Source: Lachnospiraceae bacterium (lineage in GTDB: Bacteria; Bacillota; Clostridia; Lachnospirales; Lachnospiraceae). From it: DNA of 64,000 nucleotides. Positions 45,143 to 54,832 of the stretch are shown here, piece by piece. Position numbers and translations under genes: made by a program. The DNA lies in NCBI GenBank assembly GCA_024698075.1, contig JAILRP010000074.1, positions 1-64,000 on the forward strand, read 5' to 3'. Below the pieces are notes generated by a model. It ran no database searches. It saw nothing but the letters and a program-made list of their open reading frames with translations, and was not told where the DNA came from. Position 1 is the stretch's first letter; each line of letters starts with the position of its first letter.

Positions 45143-47182
45143 TTAAAGTGTCCAGCGTGATGCTTCTTCCGAAAGTGCCGCTGCGGTCTTCGAAAGTTCG
45201 CGTGCCTTCGTGTCAACGTCTGCCGCACATTCTTTTGCCCTTGATATGCTTTCGGCAGTCTCCTGAGTGGAATTGGCATTTGCCTCTGCAATGGAAGCAA
45301 GGCCGTATACCGCCTCATATACGCTCTGCTTTGATGAATCTATTCGGTCGGTTGCATCTCCGACATCCGATATGCCCTGTATGCTTTCATCCAGTCCGCC
45401 CCTTGCGGTTCCGAACTCGCTCATCGCATCGGCAAGCAGCTGCGTCTGCTGTTCGGTTATCTGCTTGGCGACCTTGATCTTGGCAACCGACTGCTCCGAA
45501 TTGGTGACAAGTTCTTCGATGATGCTCTGTATCTCGGATGCAGCCTGGTTTGATTTTTCCGAAAGGTCTGATATCTCGGTCGCGACGACCGCGAAACCTC
45601 TTCCGGCCTCACCCGCCCTTGCGGCCTCTATGGACGCATTGAGCGATAAGAGGTTTGTCTGCCCCGCAATGCTCGTTATAAGGTTTGCAGCTTCCTTGAT
45701 CTTGTCTGCGGATTCGGATGTGCCTGAAATCGCATCGGCTATCTCATCCGTAACCTGTGTGACCTTGAGGTTTGATTCCTGAAGCTTTTTCAGCCCGTCA
45801 CCCGCAGAATGAGTGGATTCCCTGACGCTGTCGGATGTTCCCCTTATGCCGTCAAGCCTTGTCTTGGATGCGCTGATGAGTTCGCTCATCTCCTTGACGG
45901 ATTCGGTAGCCTCACTCGTGCTGTCCGCCTGTTCCATGGCTCCCTGCGCGATATCACGGCAGGCCGCATCAATGGTATCCATTATGTCCATCGTCCTGGT
46001 CGTGTTCGTCGTAAGCTCTCCGACCGTATTCTCAAGGGTCGATGCTGATTCCGTAAGGCTGGAGACGACACCGGTGAGTATCGTTTTGAGATTGGCGACC
46101 GCCTTTGCTATCTGCCCTATCTCGTTGTCGATCTTAGTAAGCTTTGCAGTCTCACCCTCGTCTACCCGCAGGTTGAGCTGTCCCATCTGATCCACGATAT
46201 CGGTCACGGATTTGAGGGGATTGATGAGCCTTGTTATGAAGATGAAACCGAAGACGGCACCAAACAGAATGCCTGCCAAAGATCCGATTATGAGCTTGAT
46301 ATGAAGTGAATTGGCTTCACTGTTGACACTCTTTGAATCTGTCATGAGGACTGCCTTGAAACCGTTCCGGAGCGTATCATATACATATACGCTGCCACCT
46401 TCCGTGACATATCCGTCATCTCCGGCAAACTGCAGCGGGAATGCATCTCCGTCAGAAAGGGATGGATGGTTCAGCGTGGTATTTTCGGCCGTAAGCAGAA
46501 AGCCCTTCTCGTTTGCGGTGTTAAGGTTTCCGACTATACCGTTAATGTTCTCGAGGGATATGTCCATTCCGACTATGCCTACCGATTTTCCTTCATAAAA
46601 CAGCGGTATGACATACGAGATCATATAGACGTCTATGTTCGAATTGTAATAAGGGCTCATCCATATCGGCTTTCCGTAGTTTACAGGGCCGTAATACCAG
46701 CTTACCGCCGTATCATCCTTGTCAAACTCCGTAAAATCGGTGGGCGTCAGCTGATCGTAATCTCCCGAATCGTTCAGCTGCGCGAAAATACCCGATGTCG
46801 GGTAAGCAAAATCCGGATTGTACCGTACATAATACGTTATCGCACCTGCCGTGTTCTTCGCACAGTCTATCGCGGTCTGGCGAACGCTCTCGGTAAGCGC
46901 ATCAACGCCGGAAGGCGAGGAGGTAAATGAGTTCCAGTCAAGATTATCCATGACGGCATCGGCAAGTATGGAAACGCTTGTCTCGACCCTGCTCATCTCC
47001 GTATCAAGCTCGTCAGACGTTACCATCGTCTTGTTCCTAAGGCTCTGCTCAGCCTTATCATGGACAAGCTTGTTGGTGCTCACCGCTGCAATGGCTCCGA
47101 TGATCACTGCGATAACGATAACGTTCACAAGAGTGATCACGAGAAGCTCGGTCCTCAGAGACTTTGTTTTTCTGTTCTTCAT
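45143..47182 (-). CDS. Methyl-accepting chemotaxis protein with dCache sensor
   Basis: 679 aa. TM1 about 13-35, a long periplasmic-side sensor (40-285, with [15 protein letters not shown] and [16 protein letters not shown] typical of dCache_1), TM2 about 293-315, a HAMP, then a signalling hairpin with the highly conserved [18 protein letters not shown]. Senses an unidentified small molecule; dCache members often bind amino acids. GAGGTGACAG precedes the ATG. It sits downstream of the methionine transporter genes; whether it senses the same ligand is unknown. Confidence 0.92.
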   Translation of the reverse strand: MKNRKTKSLRTELLVITLVNVIVIAVIIGAIAAVSTNKLVHDKAEQSLRNKTMVTSDELDTEMSRVETSVSILADAVMDNLDWNSFTSSPSGVDALTESVRQTAIDCAKNTAGAITYYVRYNPDFAYPTSGIFAQLNDSGDYDQLTPTDFTEFDKDDTAVSWYYGPVNYGKPIWMSPYYNSNIDVYMISYVIPLFYEGKSVGIVGMDISLENINGIVGNLNTANEKGFLLTAENTTLNHPSLSDGDAFPLQFAGDDGYVTEGGSVYVYDTLRNGFKAVLMTDSKSVNSEANSLHIKLIIGSLAGILFGAVFGFIFITRLINPLKSVTDIVDQMGQLNLRVDEGETAKLTKIDNEIGQIAKAVANLKTILTGVVSSLTESASTLENTVGELTTNTTRTMDIMDTIDAACRDIAQGAMEQADSTSEATESVKEMSELISASKTRLDGIRGTSDSVRESTHSAGDGLKKLQESNLKVTQVTDEIADAISGTSESADKIKEAANLITSIAGQTNLLSLNASIEAARAGEAGRGFAVVATEISDLSEKSNQAASEIQSIIEELVTNSEQSVAKIKVAKQITEQQTQLLADAMSEFGTARGGLDESIQGISDVGDATDRIDSSKQSVYEAVYGLASIAEANANSTQETAESISRAKECAADVDTKARELSKTAAALSEEASRWTL

Positions 47183-47265
47183 TTTCTGTCACCTCACGTC
47201 AGGGCATGGCCCGTTTTTTAATAATATATTCATAATACCGGTCACGGTCCGTAAGACCATGACGG

Positions 47266-47928
47266 TCATGACTTCATTCTCCTGTCTATCCTGTTGACGA
47301 GCTTTATCCCGCCCTCCTGGAATATCTGCACGATGAGCACGAGAAGGGCAACGGTGATCATCATGACTCCCGTCTGGTACCTGTAATATCCGTAGTTGAC
47401 TGCTATCGCCCCGAGGCCGCCGCCTCCGACGAATCCTGCCATGGCGGAATATCCGAGTATCGTCGCAAAAGCTATCGTCATCCCGAGCAGCAGCGAAGGA
47501 CGCGCTTCGGGAAGGAGCACCTTCCATATGATCTGCCAGTCGGTCGAACCCATTGCCTTTGCCGCCTCAATGACGCCAAGATCGACTTCCTTTAATGATG
47601 ATTCGACCATTCTCGCGACAAACGGTGCGGCCGCGACAACGAGCGGCACTATGGATGCCGTCGAGCCTATGGTGGTTCCGACGACGAACCTCGTGAACGG
47701 GAGTATCGCAACGAGCAGTATCAGGAACGGAACGGACCTTACTATGTTGATGATAAGGCTGAATATCATGTTCACGGGCTTATTCTCGCGTATCCCGCCG
47801 TCACCCGTCACATATACGAGGACGCCGAGCGGTATGCCTATGATGTATGCCGCAAGGGTTGATACGACGACCATGTAGAAAGTTTCACCAATGCCTCCGA
47901 CTAGCAGTTCTATGAGTTTTTCATCCAT
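47266..47928 (-). CDS. metI: D/L-methionine ABC transporter permease MetI
   Basis: 220 aa with five to six transmembrane helices and the EAA loop EVDLGVIEAAKAMGSTDWQI, followed by VLLPEARPSLLLGMTIAF. AAGGAG precedes the ATG, which lies inside the end of metN (8-nt overlap), so the two are coupled. Confidence 0.93.
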   Translation of the reverse strand: MDEKLIELLVGGIGETFYMVVVSTLAAYIIGIPLGVLVYVTGDGGIRENKPVNMIFSLIINIVRSVPFLILLVAILPFTRFVVGTTIGSTASIVPLVVAAAPFVARMVESSLKEVDLGVIEAAKAMGSTDWQIIWKVLLPEARPSLLLGMTIAFATILGYSAMAGFVGGGGLGAIAVNYGYYRYQTGVMMITVALLVLIVQIFQEGGIKLVNRIDRRMKS

Positions 47929-48934
47929 TGTCCGACTCCTTCTTTATGCTGACGGCTTCCGCATGAACTCCCTTGCTCTTCAGGAATTCCTGTATCTGCC
48001 TGAGTTTTTCTTCATCATCCGGCTTCTCTATGAGAAGCTGTCCGTATGCGGCACCGCCTATGTCCTCGGTGCTCGCGCCCAATATGCTAAGCTCCATGTT
48101 CGTCGATAGGACCAGCTGCGACATTACGGGCTCATAAGACGACTGCCCGTCAAACACTATCCTGATAAAATCCTTTGTGGGCGTGCGCACATCCGATGAC
48201 TGTTCCGGCATCACGAGCTTCCTGGCCGTATCGGACCTGGGATTTCTGAATATCTCTCCGACGGTACCGCTCTCCTCGACAACGCCCTCGCTCATTACCG
48301 CGACCCTGTCGCATATCTGCTCCACGACCCTCATCTCATGCGTTATGATGACGATTGTGACTCCGAGCTTTTTGTTGATGTCCTTGAGAAGTTCGAGGAT
48401 GTTCCTCGTAGTGAGCGGATCGAGCGCGCTCGTGGCCTCATCGCAAAGGAGCACCTTCGGATCCGTTGCAAGGGCTCTTGCTATGGCAACCCTCTGTTTC
48501 TGTCCTCCGGACAGCTGTGCGGGATATGCTTTTTCCTTGTCCCTAAGGTCGACGATGTCTAAAAGCTCCCTTGCCTTATTCCTTGCATTTTTCTTGTCAA
48601 CCCCCGCTATCTCGAGTGGATAGCATATGTTGTCTATGACATTCCGCTGGGACAGAAGGTTGAACTGCTGGAAGATCATTCCGATGCTCCGCCTTGCCTC
48701 CCTCAGTTCCTTTTCGGATGCCTTTGTCAGGTTGAGGTCTCCGAACCATACCTCGCCCTCGCTCGGGCGCTCAAGGAGATTTAAACATCTGACCAGGGTG
48801 GATTTTCCCGCTCCGGAAAAACCGATTATCCCGAATATCTCCCCGTCCTTTATCTCAAGGTTCACATGGTCGGCGGCGGTGACGGCACCTTCCTTTGTCT
48901 GAAATATTTTTGTTACGTTTTCGAGTCTTATCAT
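47921..48934 (-). CDS. metN: Methionine ABC transporter ATPase MetN with NIL domain
   Basis: 337 aa: Walker A GFSGAGKSTLVRCL, signature LSGGQKQRVAIARA, Walker B VLLCDEATSALDP, H-loop ITHEM. Residues about 250-325 form the C-terminal NIL (ACT-like) domain that binds methionine and inhibits transport when internal methionine is high (VLSTNMELSILGASTEDIGG). GGGAG precedes the ATG. Partner of metI and the binding protein at 49143-49952. Confidence 0.94.
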   Translation of the reverse strand: MIRLENVTKIFQTKEGAVTAADHVNLEIKDGEIFGIIGFSGAGKSTLVRCLNLLERPSEGEVWFGDLNLTKASEKELREARRSIGMIFQQFNLLSQRNVIDNICYPLEIAGVDKKNARNKARELLDIVDLRDKEKAYPAQLSGGQKQRVAIARALATDPKVLLCDEATSALDPLTTRNILELLKDINKKLGVTIVIITHEMRVVEQICDRVAVMSEGVVEESGTVGEIFRNPRSDTARKLVMPEQSSDVRTPTKDFIRIVFDGQSSYEPVMSQLVLSTNMELSILGASTEDIGGAAYGQLLIEKPDDEEKLRQIQEFLKSKGVHAEAVSIKKESDNG

Positions 48935-49010
48935 AACTGCTCCCGATCATTTGATCTTTGCCTGTATGGCATACAGATATAAGATAACATTTTTAGGCAT
49001 ATGCTGCAAT

Positions 49011-49036
49011 AATGCCGCGGCAGATGCCGCGGCATT
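49011..49036. terminator. Perfect 12-bp hairpin in the metQ-metN spacer
   Basis: AATGCCGCGGCA (49011-49022) and TGCCGCGGCATT (49025-49036). There is no good T-run on either strand. It may partly stop transcription after metQ or protect the metQ mRNA, giving more binding protein than ATPase. Confidence 0.5.
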
Positions 49037-49094
49037 TTATGTGCATATTTGTTGGACCTCTGACAGGTCTTTGGACCGAAAAATGGACCACTGA

Positions 49095-49121
49095 CTTAAG
49101 TCCCGGGGGCCATAACGGACC
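49095..49121. repeat. Intergenic element, copy 2: CTTAAG-CCCGGG block
   Basis: CTTAAGTCCCGGGGGCCATA (49095-49114) followed by CGGACC, matching the block at 31399-31433 in order and spacing. Around it GGACC/GGTCC words recur at 49051, 49075, 49085 and 49117. It lies in the 208-nt spacer between metQ and metN, which holds no gene. Confidence 0.4.
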
Positions 49122-49142
49122 AGAGGCTTACGTCATAGGGGT

Positions 49143-49952
49143 TCAGAATACCGGGACTACGGCTCCTTTATATGATGAGTTGATGAAGTCCCTGATGTTG
49201 TCCTGAAGAATTGCATCCACGAGGGCTTTTGTCTTCTCGGTGTTCTCGTTTCCTTCCTTGACACAGATTATGTTGGCGTAAGTGTCAGCTGCGAGTGAAT
49301 CGGATGCCTCAACAGCGATGGGGTCCGAAAGTCCCGCTTCTATCGCGTAGTTTCCGTTGACCACCGCAAGATCGACGTCCTGTATGGCCTTGGGAACCTG
49401 TGCCGCCTCGAGCTCCTCGATCTTGAGGTTCTTGGGATTATCCTCAATGTCGATGACCGTTGAAGATATGCCCGAGCCTTCCTTCAGCTTGATGAGTCCG
49501 TTGGCTTCGAGAAGAAGAAGCGCCCTTGCTTCGTTGGTAGTATCATTCGGTACGGCGATGCTCGCGCCGTCCGCAAGATCCGCGATGGATGCCGTCTTGC
49601 CGGCATACAGGCCCATGGGCTCAAAATGGATCGGGGCAACGCTCACGATGTGGGTCCCGTTCTCCTTGTTAAAATCTTCAAGGTAGGGAGCGTGCTGGAA
49701 GAAGTTCGCATCAAGCTCTCCGTCCTCAAGGGCCGTGTTGGGAAGAACATAATCGTTATATATAACGATGTCGAGAGTGTATCCGCTTGAAGCAAGGTTC
49801 TCCTTGACCTTTTCAAGTATCTCGGAATGAGGCGTTACGGTCGCACCGATCTTGATGACCTTATCATCGGCCGATTTGCCCGCACATCCCGCAAGAAGCG
49901 CCGAAAGCGCCAATACAGCAGCTGCCGCAGCAACCAGGATCCTTTTTTTCAT
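49143..49952 (-). CDS. metQ: Methionine-binding lipoprotein MetQ
   Basis: 269 aa from the ATG at 49952, with AAGGAGG upstream. Lipobox ALLAGC, then the NlpA-type fold: VIKIGATVTPHSEILEKVK, ELDANFFQHAPYLEDFN, GASIAVPNDTTNEARALLLL. It begins 42 nt after the stop of mnmA with no terminator in between, so it may be co-transcribed with Rrf2 and mnmA. No SAM riboswitch or T-box was seen upstream. Confidence 0.94.
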   Translation of the reverse strand: MKKRILVAAAAAVLALSALLAGCAGKSADDKVIKIGATVTPHSEILEKVKENLASSGYTLDIVIYNDYVLPNTALEDGELDANFFQHAPYLEDFNKENGTHIVSVAPIHFEPMGLYAGKTASIADLADGASIAVPNDTTNEARALLLLEANGLIKLKEGSGISSTVIDIEDNPKNLKIEELEAAQVPKAIQDVDLAVVNGNYAIEAGLSDPIAVEASDSLAADTYANIICVKEGNENTEKTKALVDAILQDNIRDFINSSYKGAVVPVF

Positions 49953-49994
49953 TTTTTTATCCTCCTTTTTACGAGGCATCGGGCGATGCCTTAT

Positions 49995-51065
49995 TTATAT
50001 CTGATCGCAGGCATGATCTATGATGCCTCCGCCGATAACGTTCTTATCTTCGTCATACAGTACCGCCGACTGACCCGGGGCGGCTGCCCTGACCGGTTCA
50101 TCAAACTCTATGACGAGCCTGCCGTCTCTTACAGATGCCCAGGCCGGAGCTGCTTCATGATGATACCTTATCTTCGCCCTGCACCTTATCTTTTCTCCCT
50201 CGGACAGCCCGGAAACGCTGAGGAAATTGACATCCGTGCAGATCACATTGCGCCTAAGCAGCGCCTCCTCATCCGACAGCACCACGATGTTCTTTTCAGC
50301 ATCGATCGCGCTTACATACAGGGGATGGCCCATCGCGATACCGAGGCCTTTGCGCTGGCCGACCGTATAATGGATTATCCCCTTGTGCCGGCCAAGCACC
50401 TCGCCGGCCTCATTTACAAAATAGCCCTCAGTGCATGCGGGGGCATCGGAGTTTCGTTCGATGTATCCGGCATAATCATCATCGGGAACAAAGCATATCT
50501 CCTGGGAATCCGGCTTATCCGCCGAAGCGAGCCCGATAGTTCCTGCTATGTCCCTGACCTCGTCCTTTGAAAGCTCCCCGAGCGGCATCAGCGTCCTTGA
50601 CAGTTGTTCCTGTGTGAGCCTGTAGAGCATGTAAGTCTGGTCCTTCTGCTCATGCGCGGCGGACCTTACCGTGTATCTTCCGTTCGGAAGCTTAACTATC
50701 CTTGCATAATGCCCGGTGGCAACATACTTTGCATCCAGAAGGGATGCATATATCTCCATCCTGTCCCATTTGACATACCTGTTGCAGATGATGCACGGGT
50801 TGGGCGTTCTGCCGCGAAGGTATTCTCTGGCGAACGGTTCGGTGACTGTTTTGCGGAATAAATCCGAGCAGTTGAACGAATAGAACGGGATCCCGATCTT
50901 CCTCGCCGCTTCCTCGGCATCGGATACGTCGCAGCATCTGCTGTATTCTTCGGATGACCAGGTCCTAAGCGTCACCCCCGTGACATCATATCCTGCTTCT
51001 TTAAGGAGAAATGCGGCGACCGCGCTGTCAACGCCTCCCGACATCCCCGCTATCACACGTTCCAT
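49995..51065 (-). CDS. mnmA: tRNA-specific 2-thiouridylase MnmA
   Basis: 356 aa. Adds sulfur to U34 of Lys/Glu/Gln tRNAs. PP-loop MSGGVDS (8-14), catalytic Cys91 in TPNPCIICN, second sulfur-relay Cys191 in SQEICFVP, and GHYARI, with the full C-terminal beta-barrel region. Follows the Rrf2 regulator by 6 nt. The usual cysteine desulfurase and NifU/IscU partners are not in the window. Confidence 0.95.
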   Translation of the reverse strand: MERVIAGMSGGVDSAVAAFLLKEAGYDVTGVTLRTWSSEEYSRCCDVSDAEEAARKIGIPFYSFNCSDLFRKTVTEPFAREYLRGRTPNPCIICNRYVKWDRMEIYASLLDAKYVATGHYARIVKLPNGRYTVRSAAHEQKDQTYMLYRLTQEQLSRTLMPLGELSKDEVRDIAGTIGLASADKPDSQEICFVPDDDYAGYIERNSDAPACTEGYFVNEAGEVLGRHKGIIHYTVGQRKGLGIAMGHPLYVSAIDAEKNIVVLSDEEALLRRNVICTDVNFLSVSGLSEGEKIRCRAKIRYHHEAAPAWASVRDGRLVIEFDEPVRAAAPGQSAVLYDEDKNVIGGGIIDHACDQI

Positions 51066-51071
51066 AAACGC

Positions 51072-51479
51072 CTAGCCTTTATTTGCCACAAGGTCAGCGA
51101 CCGTCCTGCTGTCCAGAAATCCGTTTATTACGTCCGCAAGCTCCTTCCAGACCGGGAAAGTAGCGCAGTGGTCATAATTATCGCACTCTCCTCCCTCGAT
51201 CACGGGACACGATACCGGATCGAGCGTTCCTTCCGTGACCCTCAGTATCTCCCCGAGGCTGTATTTATCCGCAGGCCTTATCAGCCTGTATCCGCCCCCT
51301 TTTCCGGAAGCCCCTTCGACAAGCCTGTTCCGTACGAGGACTGCCATTATGCTTTCGAGATATTTCAGGGATATCCCCTGAGAATTAGCTATGTCCTTCA
51401 GCGGGATGAACTCACCTTCTTCATTTTCTGCCAGGCAGGCCATGACGCGAAGCGCGTACCTGCCTTTAGTCGATACCAT
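51072..51479 (-). CDS. Rrf2-family Fe-S-type transcriptional regulator (IscR-like)
   Basis: About 135 aa. N-terminal winged helix (VSTKGRYALRVMACLAENEE; IANSQGISLKYLESIM) and three cysteines C92, C100 and C106 (numbered from the first ATG) in SCPVIEGGECDNYDHC, the spacing of Fe-S-binding Rrf2 proteins. The second of two adjacent ATGs fits GAAAGGA better. It has a consensus-grade promoter, and a TACC-N13-GGTA dyad spans the -35, suggesting autoregulation. The targets are mnmA and possibly the methionine importer. Confidence 0.88.
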   Translation of the reverse strand: MVSTKGRYALRVMACLAENEEGEFIPLKDIANSQGISLKYLESIMAVLVRNRLVEGASGKGGGYRLIRPADKYSLGEILRVTEGTLDPVSCPVIEGGECDNYDHCATFPVWKELADVINGFLDSRTVADLVANKG

Positions 51480-51542
51480 CATATCCTTTCTTTTATTGTT
51501 CCTTTCGTGCGATATGTCTCTGCGTTCATAACTATTGCAACC

Positions 51543-51577
51543 ATAATATACTTATATACCCACCATGTCAATAGGTA
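51543..51577 (-). promoter_or_regulatory. Rrf2 promoter with TACC-N13-GGTA operator over the -35
   Basis: -35 TTGACA (51566-51571), 17-nt spacer, -10 TATTAT (51543-51548). The dyad TACC...GGTA spans 51557-51577 and covers the -35, a classic position for repression. The spacer is only 8 nt from the stop of the DegT gene upstream. Confidence 0.75.
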
Positions 51578-51584
51578 ATATATG

Positions 51585-52682
51585 TTATTCCCTGTAAGAG
51601 TTTACGGCATCTATGACTTTCGATATCTCATCCTCTTCCATATGCTCCATCATCGGAAGCGTAACGATATGCGCACAGATCTCTTCCGTGATGGGAAAAT
51701 CACCTTCCTTATAGCCGAACTTCTCCCTCATGCACGGCTGCAGGTAGGGCGGAACCTCCCACGATATGTCGGATGCCACATCTTCGCATTTAAGATGTTC
51801 CATAAAGCCCTTCCTGTTACCTGCCCTGACGATGAACTGGTACCATGTATGCTCACACTCTTCTGCGGTGGCAGGAAGCGTGATGGCGGGATTTTTGATC
51901 TCATTCAGATATCTTCCGGCAATGTGGCGCCTGTTGGCCAAAAGCTCATCCATATGTGCAAGGCGGACGCGCAGAAGGCCTGCCTGGAGCTCGTCAAGGC
52001 GCATGTTGTACCCTATCTCGATGTTGTGGTATCTCCTGTCGCTCCCGTAATTCCTGAGCACCCTGACTTTCTGTATTATGTCCGGATCCGTGGAGACAAC
52101 CGCGCCGGCATCTCCGAACGCGCCGAGGTTCTTGGTCGGATAAAAGCTGAAGAAGGAAGCCTTTCCGAAAAGCCCCGTGTTCTTTCCGTTATAAGGCGCA
52201 AAATGCGACTGCGCACAGTCTTCGAAAAGGTCGAGTCCGTGCTTTTGGCATACCTCAAGGATCGGATCCATCCTCGTTGCCTGTCCGTAAAGGTGAGTCA
52301 CGAGCACAGCCTTCGTCCTGGGTGTTATGGCATCTTCTATCCTTGCGGCATCGAGCTCATAATACTCATCAGGCTCAACGAACACCGGCGAAGCCCCGCA
52401 CTGCATTATTCCGAGCATGGTCGCTATATAGCCGTTAGCCTGGACTATCACCTCATCTCCCTCTTTTATCCCTGATGCGGTAAGTCCGAGGGTTATGGCA
52501 TCAAGGCCGTTGTCGACTCCCGCGCACGAGCAGGGGCCGAGCTTTGCCGCAAACTCTTCCTCAAACGCGGCGACCTCCTTCCCGAGTATGTACCATCCGC
52601 TTCGCAGCACCTCGAGTGCCTTTTCCTCATATTCTTTCTGATACAGCGAAAAGCCTCTTATCAATTCGTTTACCGGTACCAT
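51585..52682 (-). CDS. DegT/DnrJ/EryC1-family sugar aminotransferase
   Basis: PLP-dependent transaminase acting on nucleotide-linked keto sugars. 365 aa from the ATG at 52682 (AAAGGAA upstream; the longer frame to 52745 would overlap the previous gene). PLP-binding Lys184 in FFSFYPTKNLGAFGD and Asp155 in LFEDCAQSH are intact, with NYGSDRRYHNIEIGYNMRLD near the end of the barrel. Last gene of the glycan cassette. It predicts that the product contains an amino sugar. Confidence 0.9.
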   Translation of the reverse strand: MVPVNELIRGFSLYQKEYEEKALEVLRSGWYILGKEVAAFEEEFAAKLGPCSCAGVDNGLDAITLGLTASGIKEGDEVIVQANGYIATMLGIMQCGASPVFVEPDEYYELDAARIEDAITPRTKAVLVTHLYGQATRMDPILEVCQKHGLDLFEDCAQSHFAPYNGKNTGLFGKASFFSFYPTKNLGAFGDAGAVVSTDPDIIQKVRVLRNYGSDRRYHNIEIGYNMRLDELQAGLLRVRLAHMDELLANRRHIAGRYLNEIKNPAITLPATAEECEHTWYQFIVRAGNRKGFMEHLKCEDVASDISWEVPPYLQPCMREKFGYKEGDFPITEEICAHIVTLPMMEHMEEDEISKVIDAVNSYRE

Positions 52683-52720
52683 ATCATCTGTTCCTTTCCG
52701 GCCGGACAGTCCGTGCCTTC

Positions 52721-54490
52721 TCATTTCATGTAGATATATCCGCATCTGACCCTTGTCTTTGAAAATCCCATCTCTTCTATATAGTCCTTCCAGTAATCCG
52801 GCATCTCGTCGAGATTGGGAACATGGTCATCCTCAACATCACCCGATGCGTCATATGAACCGTACTGCTCATCGAGCACCATTATAACATCCGGGACCGC
52901 CTCGGGATTGAATTCATAATATTTTTCGAGCTGGGCGTTGTCATAGGCCGTCGCCCTCCATGTCGTCGGATATGCGCAGTCAAGCGGTGTTGCGGCATAT
53001 CCCCACGGAAGTATCTTCGAGAACAGGACGTTCCCGGCAGGGTTGTGGCTGACATGCACGAAGCTTCCGGCGTCACTTAAATATCCGTCTATCACCTCAT
53101 ATACATCGTCATACATGGCAAGGTGTTCTTCGGTAGTGTACAGTCCCTTTGCTATGCCGTGCGTTATGGCTTCGCGGAGCTTTCCTATGGGGGCGTCCCT
53201 GTAGACGTTCACCATCCGGAGCACAAAGGTCTCGGCGAGGCAGAAAACGCACACCGCGGCAAGGACGGTGGCTGCTGATCTTCTGAAAAGACCTGTCGGT
53301 GCTTCATTTCCCGTTGCAAGATCATAGATGATGCACGGGCCGGCAAGGGTTCCTATAGAAAATCCTATAGCCATGACATACAGAAAATCGCTTGAAGAAA
53401 AGCTGTATATCAAGGCTACAAGGACCGCAGGGACCGCCGTCAGTAAAAACAGGGCCGTATCCTTCTTTTCAGAAATGAAGTATAGCGGCAGCATGAACAG
53501 GAAGAAGACCGCCTGGATATATCCGGTATGTCCCATTGCCCTGACCGCCATGAGGATAAAGAGTACCGTATCGGCCGCTGCCACTATCTCCCAGAGGGGA
53601 TGCCGCTTAAGCCGCCTGCCAAATGCCGCCGTAACAGCGATCAGCGCATATGAGCAGTATGTGAGCGGACCGAACACCTCCATAAGGCTCCGGTGCGGTT
53701 TTCTGATGTAGTATCCGAGCGTGTTTGAGTGTTCCCTGTCTATCAACGCATACGGAAGCGTCTCGGCAAGCCTTCCGATACCGACGCGGACAAGCAGATA
53801 TATCCCGAAGACCACAGCCGGTATAAGTATCCCGATAAACGTGTAAAGCAGTGCCTTCCTGACAAAAGCGGGATCTGCCGCATCCCTTAACCGTTTTTGT
53901 CCCGATACGATCAAATATAGGAGCGCCAAAACGGCAGCTGCAGCATAGCCGGCCGAAAATGCAGGCATGCACAGGACCGAAAGCGCCACGAGCACTCCCG
54001 CAAAGACCAGCTGTCCCCTTCCGTTTTTCCCGCGGCTGTCATATATGAGTATCAGCGCAGGGACAAGGAACAGATATGAAAGCATGTAGTAGGAAAAAGT
54101 CGCATTGTTAAGATGCGCATAGCACATGATGAAAACAGACGCCGCGCCCGCAGCATATGCAGGCCTATCCTTCTTTAAGACGTTATAAAAAACAAGGGCC
54201 ACACATGATGAAAGGAGAAGATACAGTATGCGGAAATACAGAATGACACCGTCATTCCCTCCGGTAACCGCGGTAAATGCGGCATAAAACGGAAGCATCA
54301 CGAGCGATGACAGTTGAGTCCTGTACCACTCGTCAGCAAGAGGCACCGCACCCCGGAAGAACCGGTCCGCGGTCGATACGTAAAAGCTCTCATCCGACCA
54401 GCAAAAGCCCAGAGGTGACCTTACAAAAAGACATATGAAACATATTGCAAAGACAATATACGGATAATTCTTTTTCAGAAACTTCATCAT
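52721..54490 (-). CDS. Polytopic membrane glycosyltransferase (GT-C-like)
   Basis: 589 aa, about ten to twelve transmembrane helices in the first 430 residues and an extracytoplasmic C-terminal domain (about 440-589). The first external loop has SDESFYVSTADRFF, an acidic Asp-Glu pair like the catalytic loop of GT-C enzymes (PMT/ArnT/AftA groups), which use polyprenyl-phosphate sugars as donors. That is where the lipid-linked sugar of the cassette would be used. The family assignment is by architecture only. Confidence 0.65.
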   Translation of the reverse strand: MMKFLKKNYPYIVFAICFICLFVRSPLGFCWSDESFYVSTADRFFRGAVPLADEWYRTQLSSLVMLPFYAAFTAVTGGNDGVILYFRILYLLLSSCVALVFYNVLKKDRPAYAAGAASVFIMCYAHLNNATFSYYMLSYLFLVPALILIYDSRGKNGRGQLVFAGVLVALSVLCMPAFSAGYAAAAVLALLYLIVSGQKRLRDAADPAFVRKALLYTFIGILIPAVVFGIYLLVRVGIGRLAETLPYALIDREHSNTLGYYIRKPHRSLMEVFGPLTYCSYALIAVTAAFGRRLKRHPLWEIVAAADTVLFILMAVRAMGHTGYIQAVFFLFMLPLYFISEKKDTALFLLTAVPAVLVALIYSFSSSDFLYVMAIGFSIGTLAGPCIIYDLATGNEAPTGLFRRSAATVLAAVCVFCLAETFVLRMVNVYRDAPIGKLREAITHGIAKGLYTTEEHLAMYDDVYEVIDGYLSDAGSFVHVSHNPAGNVLFSKILPWGYAATPLDCAYPTTWRATAYDNAQLEKYYEFNPEAVPDVIMVLDEQYGSYDASGDVEDDHVPNLDEMPDYWKDYIEEMGFSKTRVRCGYIYMK

Positions 54491-54493
54491 AAG

Positions 54494-54832
54494 CTAGACG
54501 GCAACGATGACCACTCCGAGCACAACGAGCACCATGCCGAGTATCTTCTGCCGTGAAACGGATTCCTTTAGTATCAGCCGCCCGAGCACAGTCACGAACA
54601 CATATCCGCTTGCCTCGAGCATCGCTCCTACAGAGAGCGGCAGCACCCTGTAGCAGAACACCGTGATAAGCGATGCGAGAAAGAAAATGCCGTATGCACA
54701 TATCACCCTGACGTTGAGATATTCATATATCCACGAACTGTACTGCTTCCCGGCGGCGGTCTTCAGCAGTATCTGTGACAGTGCCGATATGAATGACGAA
54801 AACAGGAATATGAATATATAAGTAGTCATCAT
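54494..54832 (-). CDS. Four-helix EamA/SMR-type half-transporter (undecaprenyl-sugar flippase candidate)
   Basis: 112 aa, four transmembrane segments, with SQILLKTAAGK near the N-terminus, LPLSVGAMLEASGYVFVTVL, and a GxxLIxxGV end (GMVLVVLGVVIVAV). It resembles ArnE/ArnF and SMR proteins that flip lipid-linked sugars as dimers. The stop and start overlap its neighbours (4 nt with the GT2, 3-nt gap to the GT-C). A second EamA-type half-transporter occurs at 59804-60220. Confidence 0.75.
   Translation of the reverse strand: MMTTYIFIFLFSSFISALSQILLKTAAGKQYSSWIYEYLNVRVICAYGIFFLASLITVFCYRVLPLSVGAMLEASGYVFVTVLGRLILKESVSRQKILGMVLVVLGVVIVAV

Noticed and set aside
49953..49994. SAM riboswitch or T-box before metQ
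   Set aside because: Only 42 nt separate mnmA from metQ and no such structure fits; upstream control is more likely through the Rrf2 promoter.
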